This document shows positions 16,380 to 24,005 of a stretch of 34,791 nucleotides of DNA, piece by piece. Made by a program: the position numbers and the translations under genes. Position 1 is the first letter of the stretch; each line of letters starts with the position of its first letter. The notes beneath the pieces were generated by a model. It worked only from the letters and a program-made list of their open reading frames with translations. It was not told the origin of the DNA and made no database searches. The DNA is from Nostoc sp. PA-18-2419 (lineage in GTDB: Bacteria > Cyanobacteriota > Cyanobacteriia > Cyanobacteriales > Nostocaceae), in assembly GCF_005869855.1 (NCBI RefSeq), contig NZ_SZNH01000036.1, positions 13,750 through 48,540 on the forward strand. Direction: 5' to 3'.

Positions 16380-16458
16380 CAAGTGAACTAATAGATAAAT
16401 TAAACAATTGATTTTTTGAGTTGCTGATTGTTATCTATTTATTACAAAGGAGTAAAAT

Positions 16459-16866
16459 ATGACATCTCAGCCTGATGTTACTGATTTTGAATGTTGTCGG
16501 ACAATAATTTATCAAATTGTCAATTTGTCTTTAGCAAGACGTAACCAACTCTTAGCAGATGGAGTAATAAGTAAAAATGAATATCTTAATATTGGCCAAC
16601 AATATGAAATACCACTTCGCAGACAAGCTAAAGATTTAACGCTTAAAATATTTGACGGAATTGTTTTATCAATGGCAGCATTTCAAAGTAATATTGACGT
16701 TGTGAAAAACAAATTAAAAAAAGCTATTGATAATATTCAATCATTTCAGAAATCCGTCGATTTTTTAAACAAGTTTATTGTTTTTTTTGGTAATATTTTA
16801 CTATTGCCAAGTAAAGGGATCACTGGAATTCCAGCTTTAATTGATGATTTAGTAAAACTTATATAA
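16459..16866 (+). CDS. Small helical protein with hydrophobic C-terminal stretch, unknown function
   Basis: This 135-residue protein starts at an ATG preceded by AAAGGAG, a strong ribosome binding site seven bases upstream. It is mostly helix and weakly similar to the preceding protein over about 75 residues. It differs in its C-terminus (FLNKFIVFFGNILLLPSKGITG), which is hydrophobic enough to enter or lie on a membrane. The alternation of long amphipathic helices and one hydrophobic hairpin-like segment is a layout also seen in alpha-helical pore-forming proteins. That is only a shape-level comparison. It ends 3 bases before the convergent WD40 gene. Confidence 0.7.
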   Translation: MTSQPDVTDFECCRTIIYQIVNLSLARRNQLLADGVISKNEYLNIGQQYEIPLRRQAKDLTLKIFDGIVLSMAAFQSNIDVVKNKLKKAIDNIQSFQKSVDFLNKFIVFFGNILLLPSKGITGIPALIDDLVKLI

Positions 16867-16869
16867 TTA

Positions 16870-17934
16870 TCACTTACGTTTGACTGGAATTCCCCAAATC
16901 TTGATTTGTCGGTCGAATCCACCACTAGCTAATATTCGCCCATTTGGACTAAAAGCGATCGCACTTACCCAATCTGTATGTCCAGTTAATGTAGTTATTA
17001 ATTCACCTGTAGTTATATTCCACAATTTAATGCCATCTCTGCCAGCACTAGCAAGAGTTTGTCCATCTGGGTTAATGGCGATCGCATTTACCCAGTTATT
17101 ATGTCCTGTAAGGGTGCGGAATAATTCTCCACTATTAACATTCCACACTTTAATGGTGCGATCGCGGCTAGCACTAACTAATTTTTGTCCATCTGGTGTA
17201 AAAGTGACAGCAGTAACAGTATTAGTATGAGCTACTGATTCACTGATTAATTTACCAGTACTTAAATTCCACAGCTTAATCACACCTTTATTGTCGCCAC
17301 TAGCTAAGGTTTGTCCATCAGGACTAATAGCCACCGTATAAATCAGATTGTTAAAGCGTACTAAAGTACCAAGTGGGCGCTGCTGTAGCAAATCCCACAA
17401 GCGAATTCCATCTAAAGCTCCACTAATTAAAACTTTACTATCAGGAGATACCGCTAAAGATAGTACGTTACTGGTATGTCCTACAAAAGAGCGGCTAAAT
17501 TTAAAATTTTTCAAGTTCCAGAGGTTAATTGTGTCGTCATCACTACAACTAACCAGGGTTTGACCATCTGGCGAAATTACTAAAGATTCTATAGCGGTTT
17601 GATGTGCTTTGGTAATATTTCCCAGCTTTTTGCCATTTGCTGCATTCCAAAGGCGAATTACACCCTCATTTTCCGCACCTCCGCTGACAAGAATTCTACT
17701 ATCTGGAGTGAAGGCTAGAGATTTAACCGTTCCGGTATGTCCTATGAGGGTGTAAAGTAGTTGAAAATTCCTAAAGTTATTGGTATCTGAGTTTGGTGTA
17801 AATTCAATTGCAGCATTAGCCTGATGAATATAAAACCCTTCCCAAGTAGTTACTGGAAGGGCAACAGCTGCCATAAATGCCAGGATAATATACGGACGCC
17901 CAAAATTCCCCCCACCTCTTCCCTCACTCCTCAC
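16870..17934 (-). CDS. Exported or membrane-anchored WD40 repeat protein (single seven-bladed propeller)
   Basis: After an N-terminal hydrophobic stretch (about residues 14-30) that may be a signal or anchor, seven WD40 units fill the 354-residue protein. They start at LIGHTGTVKS, KAHQTAIES, VGHTSNVLS, VRFNNLIYT, VAHTNTVTA, TGHNNWVNA and TGHTDWVSA, and the ends carry the usual IRLWN, IKVWN or IKIWG. This gives one complete beta-propeller with no extra catalytic domain. The fourth unit lacks the GH pair and is the most diverged. WD40 propellers mediate protein-protein contacts. The partner is unknown. Positions of the repeats across the gene are regular (about 120-126 bases), so unequal crossing-over is possible. 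It is convergent with the helical-protein cassette. Confidence 0.9.
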   Translation of the reverse strand: MRSEGRGGGNFGRPYIILAFMAAVALPVTTWEGFYIHQANAAIEFTPNSDTNNFRNFQLLYTLIGHTGTVKSLAFTPDSRILVSGGAENEGVIRLWNAANGKKLGNITKAHQTAIESLVISPDGQTLVSCSDDDTINLWNLKNFKFSRSFVGHTSNVLSLAVSPDSKVLISGALDGIRLWDLLQQRPLGTLVRFNNLIYTVAISPDGQTLASGDNKGVIKLWNLSTGKLISESVAHTNTVTAVTFTPDGQKLVSASRDRTIKVWNVNSGELFRTLTGHNNWVNAIAINPDGQTLASAGRDGIKLWNITTGELITTLTGHTDWVSAIAFSPNGRILASGGFDRQIKIWGIPVKRK

Positions 17935-18070
17935 TATTTTTCCTCACCTTTTGAATAGTTATAAAAACAAACACATACAAACAAGTTTTTCAGAGTTATG
18001 AATTATCACTCATAAATCTTGTATGGACAAGGGTTAATCGCGTCTCTCCTAACCTTTAACTCAGCACTCC

Positions 18071-18367
18071 CTAAACAGGTGGTTTTTTCTTGGAGACGCT
18101 TAGCATTGGTAAAGACGGACTAGAAGAACGAGAGGGTAAGTAATGTTGTACTATAGGTTCCTCTAGTACGGGACGACGCTGTTGGATACGCCATAACTTC
18201 AAGCCTAGCGCTATCCCTGCTGTTCCCAAACCAAAAGCGAACAACGACCAGCTATCATCTAATCCGCCTATCAGGGCATCTACCAGACCCATCGTAATCA
18301 ATATAGCGATCAGTGGTTCTTTTCGGTAGGTTGACTTCAAAAAACGAGGTAATACAGCATTCATCAC
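18071..18367 (-). CDS. Small conserved-looking membrane protein, unknown function
   Basis: The 98-residue protein begins MMNAVLPRFLKSTYRKEPLIAI and shows two hydrophobic segments (about 19-35 and 42-58, IAILITMGLVDALIGG and FAFGLGTAGIALGLKLW), followed by a basic, Ser/Pro-rich tail (RIQQRRP, SKKKPPV). I recall similar short two-helix proteins in other cyanobacteria but cannot name a function. The Met doublet leaves the start ambiguous by one codon (18367 or 18364). It is on the same strand as the WD40 gene, 136 bases upstream of it, and could share its transcript. Confidence 0.65.
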   Translation of the reverse strand: MMNAVLPRFLKSTYRKEPLIAILITMGLVDALIGGLDDSWSLFAFGLGTAGIALGLKLWRIQQRRPVLEEPIVQHYLPSRSSSPSLPMLSVSKKKPPV

Positions 18368-18732
18368 AGCTTGATTGGTTCCAGTTCACCTTTTGTGGAT
18401 ATTATTGACCAAGAATACCTCACCCATATTTTGCCTTTCTTATCTAAGGCCTAAAGTAATTTAATTATGACTTTCTTTAATAGGGGAGGAAGTGTAGTTA
18501 TTAACCTTCTGACATCTGCTATTTACAAGTTTCGGATATTTTGAGCGCTTATAGGTATTTTTATTCCTCTGTTGGTTACATTCTACGGCAACAATTTACA
18601 AATAAATTTAAGTTAAAGTTTTGAGGGCAAGGTACTTGGCTATCAATTATTAAAGTCAAAACCAACTGGTTGTTCCAGCTGGTTGAAACTCTTCTAAATA
18701 CTAGCTTACAATTTATGTGCTTGTTCGTGGCA
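18368..18732. other. Intergenic region between small membrane protein and HLIP gene
   Basis: These 365 bases contain no convincing gene. A short inverted pair (AACCAACTGGTT-GTTCCAGCTGGTTG, about 18660-18687) lies about 45 bases past the HLIP stop and may help end its transcript. Confidence 0.4.
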
Positions 18733-18903
18733 CTACTTCAGACCCAGCCATGATAGCACTCCTTGATTGGTGAGGTACTCAATCACCAGCATCAAAGCGA
18801 AGCCAATCATTGCAGCTCGACCATTCAACCGTTCAGCATATTCGTTAAAGCCAAACTTAGGCTCGCCTAGTTTAGGTGTGACTGTTGGTTGTGGTTGTGT
18901 CAT
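18733..18903 (-). CDS. High-light-inducible protein (HLIP, one-helix chlorophyll-binding family)
   Basis: HLIPs bind chlorophyll and carotenoid, protect photosystems and assist chlorophyll-protein assembly in the thylakoid membrane. The 56-residue product (MTQPQPTVTP...) has the signature ERLNGRAAMIGFALML in its single transmembrane helix. Glu, Asn and Arg there are the usual chlorophyll ligands and ion pair. I place the start at the ATG at 18901-18903, preceded by AGAGG, because HLIPs are this short. A longer open frame to 19002 adds 33 residues unlike the family. Regulation by high light is known for the family and is not visible here. Confidence 0.92.
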   Translation of the reverse strand: MTQPQPTVTPKLGEPKFGFNEYAERLNGRAAMIGFALMLVIEYLTNQGVLSWLGLK

Positions 18904-19405
18904 TTTTAAGAAACCTCTTTTTGGCAGACGGAACTTGATATTAGACTTTGTGGTATTGGTTGGGCAAGGGGTAATGTCGTGATTTAGTTGAAGACTTACC
19001 ATTAAGGGCGATGCTTAAACGCCCAAAGATGTTAATGATAAGCGATTAGCCAGACTCGATCTCAAAAGTTAAAGGGATTAGTTTCTTTCCTTAACCTATT
19101 AGCCTCTTTTGATAGCTAAAGAGCTGATTACAGTACTTGAATGCCAAGATGACTTCTTGAACTTCAGCCAAAGCTTCCTAAAAGGGAGCTATGCAACCAC
19201 TCTTTTAATAAATTGTTATTATTCTTTATATATTGTATAAATACTGGGGCAATAGTCAAGGGCAAGAGTTTGCAGCTACTCAGATTAAATTGACAAGCTC
19301 AAGACAGAGAATAGCTATTTTTAATACAGCTATCCCAATGGTTCAGTAGCAAGCTTGAGATTGGCAGGCTAAAGTTATTAAACAAAAAATTATCAGAGGC
19401 GGTAC
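18904..19405. promoter_or_regulatory. Divergent HLIP / alanine dehydrogenase intergenic region
   Basis: This 502-base spacer should contain both promoters. An AT-rich run (TTCTTTATATATTGTATAAAT, about 19221-19241) could hold a -10 element for the rightward gene. I could not identify a regulator site. GAGGCGG at 19396-19402 is the likely ribosome binding site of ald. Confidence 0.4.
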
Positions 19406-20497
19406 ATGGAAATCGGCGTTCCCAAGGAAAATAAGGATCAAGAATTTCGCGTAGGTTTAAGTCCTTCGAGTGTGCGGGTGCTGCGGGAAAATGGTCACAG
19501 CATCTTTGTCCAGACGCAAGCAGGTAATGGCGCTGGATTTACAGATGACGATTACAAGAGCGCTGGAGCAGAGATTGTCCATACAGCAGAAGCAGCTTGG
19601 AATCAACAATTGGTTGTAAAAGTCAAAGAGCCGCTGGTATCTGAGTATAATTTTTTGCAGAAAGAACAGATATTATTTACTTATTTGCATTTAGCAGCCG
19701 ATCGCAAATTAACAGAGCATTTAATTGATTGTGGCACTTGTGCGATCGCCTACGAAACTGTAGAACAACCAGGCGTTAACAGACTACCTCTGCTCACCCC
19801 CATGAGCGTTATTGCCGGTCGGCTTGCAGTACAATTTGGGGCGAGATTTCTAGAACGTCAGCAAGGTGGTAGAGGTGTGCTTTTGGGTGGTGTACCTGGA
19901 GTCAAACCAGGTAAAGTAGTAATTCTCGGTGGCGGCGTTGTCGGCACCGAAGCAGCTAAAATTGCCGTGGGGATAGGTGCTAACGTCCAGATTTTAGATG
20001 TGAGTGTCGAGCGGTTATCTTACTTAGAAACCTTATTTGGCTCTAGAGTTGAATTGCTTTACAGCAACTCCGCTCATATTGAAGCTGCGGTCAAACAAGC
20101 CGATTTGCTCATCGGTGCAGTTTTAGTACTGGGACGTAGGGCACCAATACTAGTATCCCGCGAATTAGTCAAACTAATGCACCCTGGCTCGGTAATAGTT
20201 GATGTTGCTGTTGACCAAGGCGGTTGTGTGGAAACTTTACATACGACATCGCACACAAATCCGGTATACATTGAAGAGGGCGTGGTACATTACGGCGTTC
20301 CCAATATGCCAGGAGCAGTACCTTGGACAGCAACTCAAGCACTCAACAATAGTACATTACCTTATGTTGTGCAGTTAGCGAATTTAGGAATTAAGGCTTT
20401 AGAAGTTAACCCAGCCTTAGCAAAAGGAGTGAATGTATACAATCATAAATTAGTGCATCCTGCCGTACAAGAGGTGTTTTCTGATTTGGTAAGTTAA
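19406..20497 (+). CDS. ald: L-alanine dehydrogenase
   Basis: The enzyme interconverts L-alanine and pyruvate plus ammonia with NAD. In heterocyst-forming cyanobacteria it links alanine to nitrogen metabolism. The 363-residue protein starts MEIGVPKENKDQEFRVG with the substrate Arg15, then has Lys in VKVKEPL and the catalytic His in YLHLAA, and the NAD-binding loop VILGGGVVGTEAAKIAVG (about 172-189). Later motifs MHPGSVIVDVAVDQGG and NMPGAVPWTATQALNN are diagnostic. Length matches the family (about 360). The ATG has GAGGCGG upstream. It is monocistronic. Confidence 0.96.
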   Translation: MEIGVPKENKDQEFRVGLSPSSVRVLRENGHSIFVQTQAGNGAGFTDDDYKSAGAEIVHTAEAAWNQQLVVKVKEPLVSEYNFLQKEQILFTYLHLAADRKLTEHLIDCGTCAIAYETVEQPGVNRLPLLTPMSVIAGRLAVQFGARFLERQQGGRGVLLGGVPGVKPGKVVILGGGVVGTEAAKIAVGIGANVQILDVSVERLSYLETLFGSRVELLYSNSAHIEAAVKQADLLIGAVLVLGRRAPILVSRELVKLMHPGSVIVDVAVDQGGCVETLHTTSHTNPVYIEEGVVHYGVPNMPGAVPWTATQALNNSTLPYVVQLANLGIKALEVNPALAKGVNVYNHKLVHPAVQEVFSDLVS

Positions 20498-20893
20498 ATG
20501 TTATACGGGGTAATCTACTATAAATAATTTGTATTCAGGTGTGCAAGTACTAGGTGATCGCTTATCTTAATGGTGGTATTTGTCAGCAATTAGGTTAATT
20601 TGTTGCCAAATGCGCGGATGGGTAGCTGTAGAAAATCAAAACAAGTAAAAAATCGCTGCATCTCAATGTGTACAAAGTTTTGAGGACTATAGAACTTTTA
20701 AACCATCCGCGCACCTTATGGGGAGTGAGTTTCCGGGATTTGCATCTGGTGTCAATATTATTTTCTGTATTATGATTCTGTCATCCCCGCAACTGCACCT
20801 CGAAAACCAAATACAGCAAGCCTTTCAAGTGCCAGTGATTGCAATTAACAAAACTCCCTATAAGGGATTGAAACCTTCCTATCAAGAATTAAG
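20498..20893. other. Intergenic region between ald and dusB, with a small open frame
   Basis: These bases hold a 41-codon frame (20772-20897, MILSSPQLHLENQIQQAF...) that reads like a protein end but has no relative I recognise. It could be the stub of a lost gene. A solitary CRISPR-like repeat lies inside it. No clear terminator is seen after ald. Confidence 0.4.
20838..20874 (+). repeat. Solitary 37-base CRISPR-like repeat
   Basis: The 37 bases start ATTGCAATTAAC and end CCCTATAAGGGATTGAAAC. The palindromic CCCTAT-AGGG core, the ATTGAAAC tail and the TTGCAAT head at exactly 37 bases match the cyanobacterial repeat class GTTGCAAT...AGGGATTGAAAC, with A in place of the first G. No second copy occurs within the next or previous hundred bases, and no cas gene is present, so this is not an array. 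Confidence 0.55.
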
Positions 20894-21946
20894 TTAAATC
20901 ATGACCAAATTATCTTCGGCTTCTTCTAATTCATAACCATTAGCCAATTTGGCAATTGCCTGGTCAATCATTGCCAAACCCCGATCTACAGTTTCAATTA
21001 CACTTAAGTGTCCTCGCAAATCGGCAGCACCGACAAAACCTTTAGCATACCAAGTCATGTGCTTACGGGCTTGACGAACACCGCGATCGCCTTTATATTC
21101 CCACAAGGCTTGTAAATGATCTCTTGCACATTCCAAGCGCTCAATTGGAGTTGGTGGCGGTAATATTTCCCCAGTTTTTAAGAAGCGATCAATTTCTCCG
21201 ACTAAAAACGGATAACCCAAAGTCCCACGGGAACACATCACACCATCAGCACCAGTTTCTTCTAAACATTTCACTGCTGCCTCAATCGAAAAAATATCTC
21301 CATTGGCAATTACTGGAATAGAAAGTATTTCCTTAACACGCGCAATCCATTCCCAACGCGCATTGCCATTGTATCCTTGAGCGCGGGTGCGCCCGTGTAC
21401 TGTAATCATTTTTGCTCCAGCGTCTTCCATCCGCTTAGCAAAGTCGAGAATCGTAATTTCTTTGTCATTCCAACCAATACGGGTTTTCACTGTCACAGGT
21501 ACATCAACAGCTTTCACCACTTCTCGCACAATTGCTTGTGCGACTTCCGGTTGCCGCAACAGAGATGAACCGCCACCATTTTTAGTAATTTTATTTACCG
21601 GACAACCCATATTAATATCAACAGTATCAGCACCTTCTGCAACTGCCTTAACTGCTGCTTCTGCCAGGAAATCTGGACGACAATCAAATAGTTGAATGCT
21701 AATTGGGCGTTCGTTGGGGTCTACCTCCATAATTTTGGGCAACTGTTTAACATAATGCAACCCAGTAGCATTCACCATTTCGGTATACATCATCGAATCG
21801 GGTGCATAGCGACGCACCAAGCGGCGAAATACCAAATCTGTTACCCCAGACAAAGGCGATTGCAGAACCCGGCTTTTTATCTCTAAGGAGCCAATTTTTA
21901 AAGGTTGGGAAAGTCTAGCTTGAAGAGTAGGAGATAGGAAAATCAT
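20894..21946 (-). CDS. dusB: tRNA-dihydrouridine synthase (DusB-like)
   Basis: The flavoenzyme reduces specific uridines in tRNA to dihydrouridine. In its 350 residues a TIM barrel shows PLSGVTDLVFRRL (31-43), PISIQLFDCRPD (81-92), the catalytic Cys115 in NMGCPVNKITKNGGG, KTRIGW, HGRTRAQGYNG (His and Arg of the active site), IPVIANGDI and the FMN-phosphate motif GVMCSRGTLGYPF. A C-terminal helical domain follows. The order and length agree with DusB. Its start is at 21946. The assignment to DusB rather than another Dus class is by overall resemblance. Confidence 0.92.
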   Translation of the reverse strand: MIFLSPTLQARLSQPLKIGSLEIKSRVLQSPLSGVTDLVFRRLVRRYAPDSMMYTEMVNATGLHYVKQLPKIMEVDPNERPISIQLFDCRPDFLAEAAVKAVAEGADTVDINMGCPVNKITKNGGGSSLLRQPEVAQAIVREVVKAVDVPVTVKTRIGWNDKEITILDFAKRMEDAGAKMITVHGRTRAQGYNGNARWEWIARVKEILSIPVIANGDIFSIEAAVKCLEETGADGVMCSRGTLGYPFLVGEIDRFLKTGEILPPPTPIERLECARDHLQALWEYKGDRGVRQARKHMTWYAKGFVGAADLRGHLSVIETVDRGLAMIDQAIAKLANGYELEEAEDNLVMI

Positions 21947-22062
21947 AATAATAAATTAAAAATTAAAAATTGTCTGAACCAAAGATTGTCAGGATATTTC
22001 ACACTATTTACTTAAACTGTTAATTACATACTCTCAATTTCTTGTTTACTCATTAATTTTGC

Positions 22063-22884
22063 TTAGGCATCTTGGCTTGGAGGCTGTTTTTGCTTTTCTT
22101 GCAGCACCTCTTCTAAACTCAAACCTAACTCTTTGGCTGTTTCTTCAAAACTCAATCCCAATCTCAATAACAAAGGAATCATTCTCAACTTTTCTTCACG
22201 CGCTCCTTCTTGCTTGCCTTCTTGCTTACCTTCTTGCTTGCCTTCTTGATAGACTCGGGTTTGTTTCAAATCACTTAACCCAAACATCCCTTCAATCTCC
22301 TCTCGACTCATGATTGGAAATTTGTAAACCAAAATTGTCTCTATTAATTCTAATAACTGCCGCCGCTGTTGTTCAATATTGATTTCTTGCTGGGTTCTGT
22401 CTATTAACTGTCTGGCGGATATAATTGCTGTATCCTCATCATCGACAACTAATTTCATGGTAGCAATCCCAACTGGCAATGATGCAATTTCACCTAATTC
22501 ATTAAGATAAATACGGCTTATGCGCTGGCTAGTGAAAAATTCACTGTAATTCTTGATGTCTGCTGTATCTAAACTGCGATTGGGATAGATAACTACTCCT
22601 CGCCAAGAATTTTTAGGTTGATTTTGACGTAAGTATAAACAAATTTCTGAAATTAGCCGTGAATAAATTTCTGTATCCGTTTGAAATTGGACTTCTACAA
22701 AGTAGATTGGATTTTCTTCATCTTGTGTTGGCAGAAAAACACCATCTATGCGAAATGCAGTTTGTTTGATTTCAATTGAAGAAAATTTATAACCTTCTGC
22801 GGTTTGGGGCGAGTTGCCAATTAATTCAAAAAAGATGCTAGGAAATTCTTGAAAAAGGCGATAAAAAATGCTATCAGTTTTCAC
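22063..22884 (-). CDS. DUF2887 / Rpn-type PD-(D/E)XK nuclease-fold protein
   Basis: The 273-residue protein has the cyanobacterial DUF2887 layout: start MKTDSIFYRLFQEFPSIFFEL, a nuclease core with RIDGVFLP (Asp) and PIYFVEVQFQTD (Glu-x-Gln) at about 45-75, then YSRLISEICLYLRQ. These are the residues of the PD-(D/E)XK fold seen in Rpn (recombination-promoting nuclease) proteins. The C-terminal part is a helical region with a repeated EGKQ block (about residues 213-228) and an LGLSFEETAKELGLSLEEV helix-turn-helix-like tail. Its DNA has a 12-base tandem repeat. Such genes are widespread and multi-copy in cyanobacteria. Cellular role is uncertain. It is 116 bases upstream of dusB and could be co-transcribed. 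Confidence 0.85.
   Translation of the reverse strand: MKTDSIFYRLFQEFPSIFFELIGNSPQTAEGYKFSSIEIKQTAFRIDGVFLPTQDEENPIYFVEVQFQTDTEIYSRLISEICLYLRQNQPKNSWRGVVIYPNRSLDTADIKNYSEFFTSQRISRIYLNELGEIASLPVGIATMKLVVDDEDTAIISARQLIDRTQQEINIEQQRRQLLELIETILVYKFPIMSREEIEGMFGLSDLKQTRVYQEGKQEGKQEGKQEGAREEKLRMIPLLLRLGLSFEETAKELGLSLEEVLQEKQKQPPSQDA
22206..22248. repeat. 12-base tandem repeat inside the DUF2887 gene
   Basis: Three tandem copies of CTTCTTGCTTGC (the middle copy with one change) plus a partial copy encode the repeated EGKQ tetrapeptide. Because the unit is a multiple of three, gain or loss keeps the frame, and the tract length should vary among relatives. Confidence 0.85.
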
Positions 22885-22934
22885 GCTTGATCTAATGCTG
22901 AGATTTGCCTCGTTGCAATTTTATTGTGAAATAT

Positions 22935-22977
22935 GTCATGAGTCATTTGTCCTTTGCAAATACAAATGACTCATGAC
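22935..22977 (-). terminator. Perfect 16-base inverted repeat downstream of desC
   Basis: GTCATGAGTCATTTGT and its exact complement flank an 11-base loop, starting 23 bases after the desC stop on the minus strand. There is no strong T-run, so it may be a processing or stability hairpin or a repeat of the GACAAATGACTC family rather than a true terminator. Confidence 0.5.
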
Positions 22978-23000
22978 CAATGACAAACGGCGATCGCAAT

Positions 23001-23870
23001 TTAGCCACGAGTTGCACTTTGAGGAGGATGGGAGACAACTTTTTTAGCTAAACCTAAAGTCTGCAAAACTTGGATACTCCACCAAGTAATATCAATTTCC
23101 CACCAAGATAAGCCAGATTTGGCCATATGGGGATAAGTATGATGGTTGTTGTGCCATCCCTCTCCATAGGTGACCAGGGATACCCACCATAAATTACGAG
23201 CGCCATCATTGGCATCAAAGGTGCGATAACCCCACAAGTGTGATGCAGAGTTCACAAACCAAGTTGAGTGCCAAAGCAAGACGCATCTGACAAACATTCC
23301 ATAGATGACAAAAGACCATCCTCCTAAGGCATACAGCAGTAGCCCGAAGGGAATTTGCAACAGTAAGAAGTAACGATCTAACCAGCGATAGAACGGTTGT
23401 CTTGCTAAATCTGGGGCATACTTTTGATAGGTTTCGTAGTCAAAAAACTTTGGACGCGGGTAGAAAATCCATAGCATATGACTCCACCAAAATCCTCGCT
23501 GAGCAGAGTAGGGGTCTAGATCGATATCTTCGGTATGGGCGTGATGCTGGCGGTGTCCACCCACCCAAAAAATTGGTCCCCCCTGCAAAGCCAGCGCTCC
23601 GATTAAGGCGATCGCATACTCTAACCACTTAGGAACTTGGAAACTTCGATGGCTCAGTAGTCGATGATATCCCAGGCAAATCCCAATACTACCGAATAGC
23701 CAGTGGAGAAACACAAGCAAACCTAATGCTGACCAAGAAAAAAACCAAGGAGCCAGAAGTGCTAAGACATGAAACGTAGTAAAAAAAACTACATTAGTCC
23801 AACTGAGTTGCGGTGAATTTTCCTTCTCAGGGATGATGCCTTTGCCGAGCGCTCCAAAATTTGTGGTCAT
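23001..23870 (-). CDS. desC: Acyl-lipid delta-9 fatty acid desaturase
   Basis: The membrane enzyme puts the first double bond into fatty acids already bound to glycerolipids and uses ferredoxin as electron donor in cyanobacteria. Starting at the ATG at 23868-23870 (AGGA upstream), it has 289 residues with the three His boxes: HRLLSH (69-74), HRQHH (106-110) and HNNHH (240-244), plus NSASHLWG. Four hydrophobic segments are visible. A longer frame up to 24020 adds 50 residues from repeat-like DNA and is rejected. The 289-residue size fits DesC. Low-temperature induction is known for some family members and is not visible here. Confidence 0.93.
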   Translation of the reverse strand: MTTNFGALGKGIIPEKENSPQLSWTNVVFFTTFHVLALLAPWFFSWSALGLLVFLHWLFGSIGICLGYHRLLSHRSFQVPKWLEYAIALIGALALQGGPIFWVGGHRQHHAHTEDIDLDPYSAQRGFWWSHMLWIFYPRPKFFDYETYQKYAPDLARQPFYRWLDRYFLLLQIPFGLLLYALGGWSFVIYGMFVRCVLLWHSTWFVNSASHLWGYRTFDANDGARNLWWVSLVTYGEGWHNNHHTYPHMAKSGLSWWEIDITWWSIQVLQTLGLAKKVVSHPPQSATRG

Positions 23871-23929
23871 AAAAATTCCTGTTGATGGACAATCCAGCGA
23901 TTTGCCTTTTCTCCCAAGGGATTTACCCA

Positions 23930-24005
23930 ATCTGTAGACCAGTTCGTTAGAGTGAACCAGTAGGATCTTGGGGGTTTCCCCCATTAGCAACTGGCGAACC
24001 CGTAG
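23930..24005. repeat. Repeat-like block with GGGGGTTTCCCCC palindrome
   Basis: The palindrome GGGGGTTTCCCCC (about 23970-23982) is followed by CATTAGCAACTGGCGAACCCG. A partly complementary block (CCAGTTCGTTAG) lies 30 bases earlier. This looks like a dispersed cyanobacterial repeat between desC and the truncated TetR-like gene. It is close to where that gene's similarity to its family begins, so it may mark the breakpoint. Confidence 0.5.

Noticed and set aside
18904..19002. Longer start for the HLIP gene
   Set aside because: Adds 33 residues unlike HLIPs; the ATG at 18903 has a ribosome binding site.
20838..20874. A CRISPR array
   Set aside because: Only one repeat-like unit; no regularly spaced second copy and no cas genes in the window.
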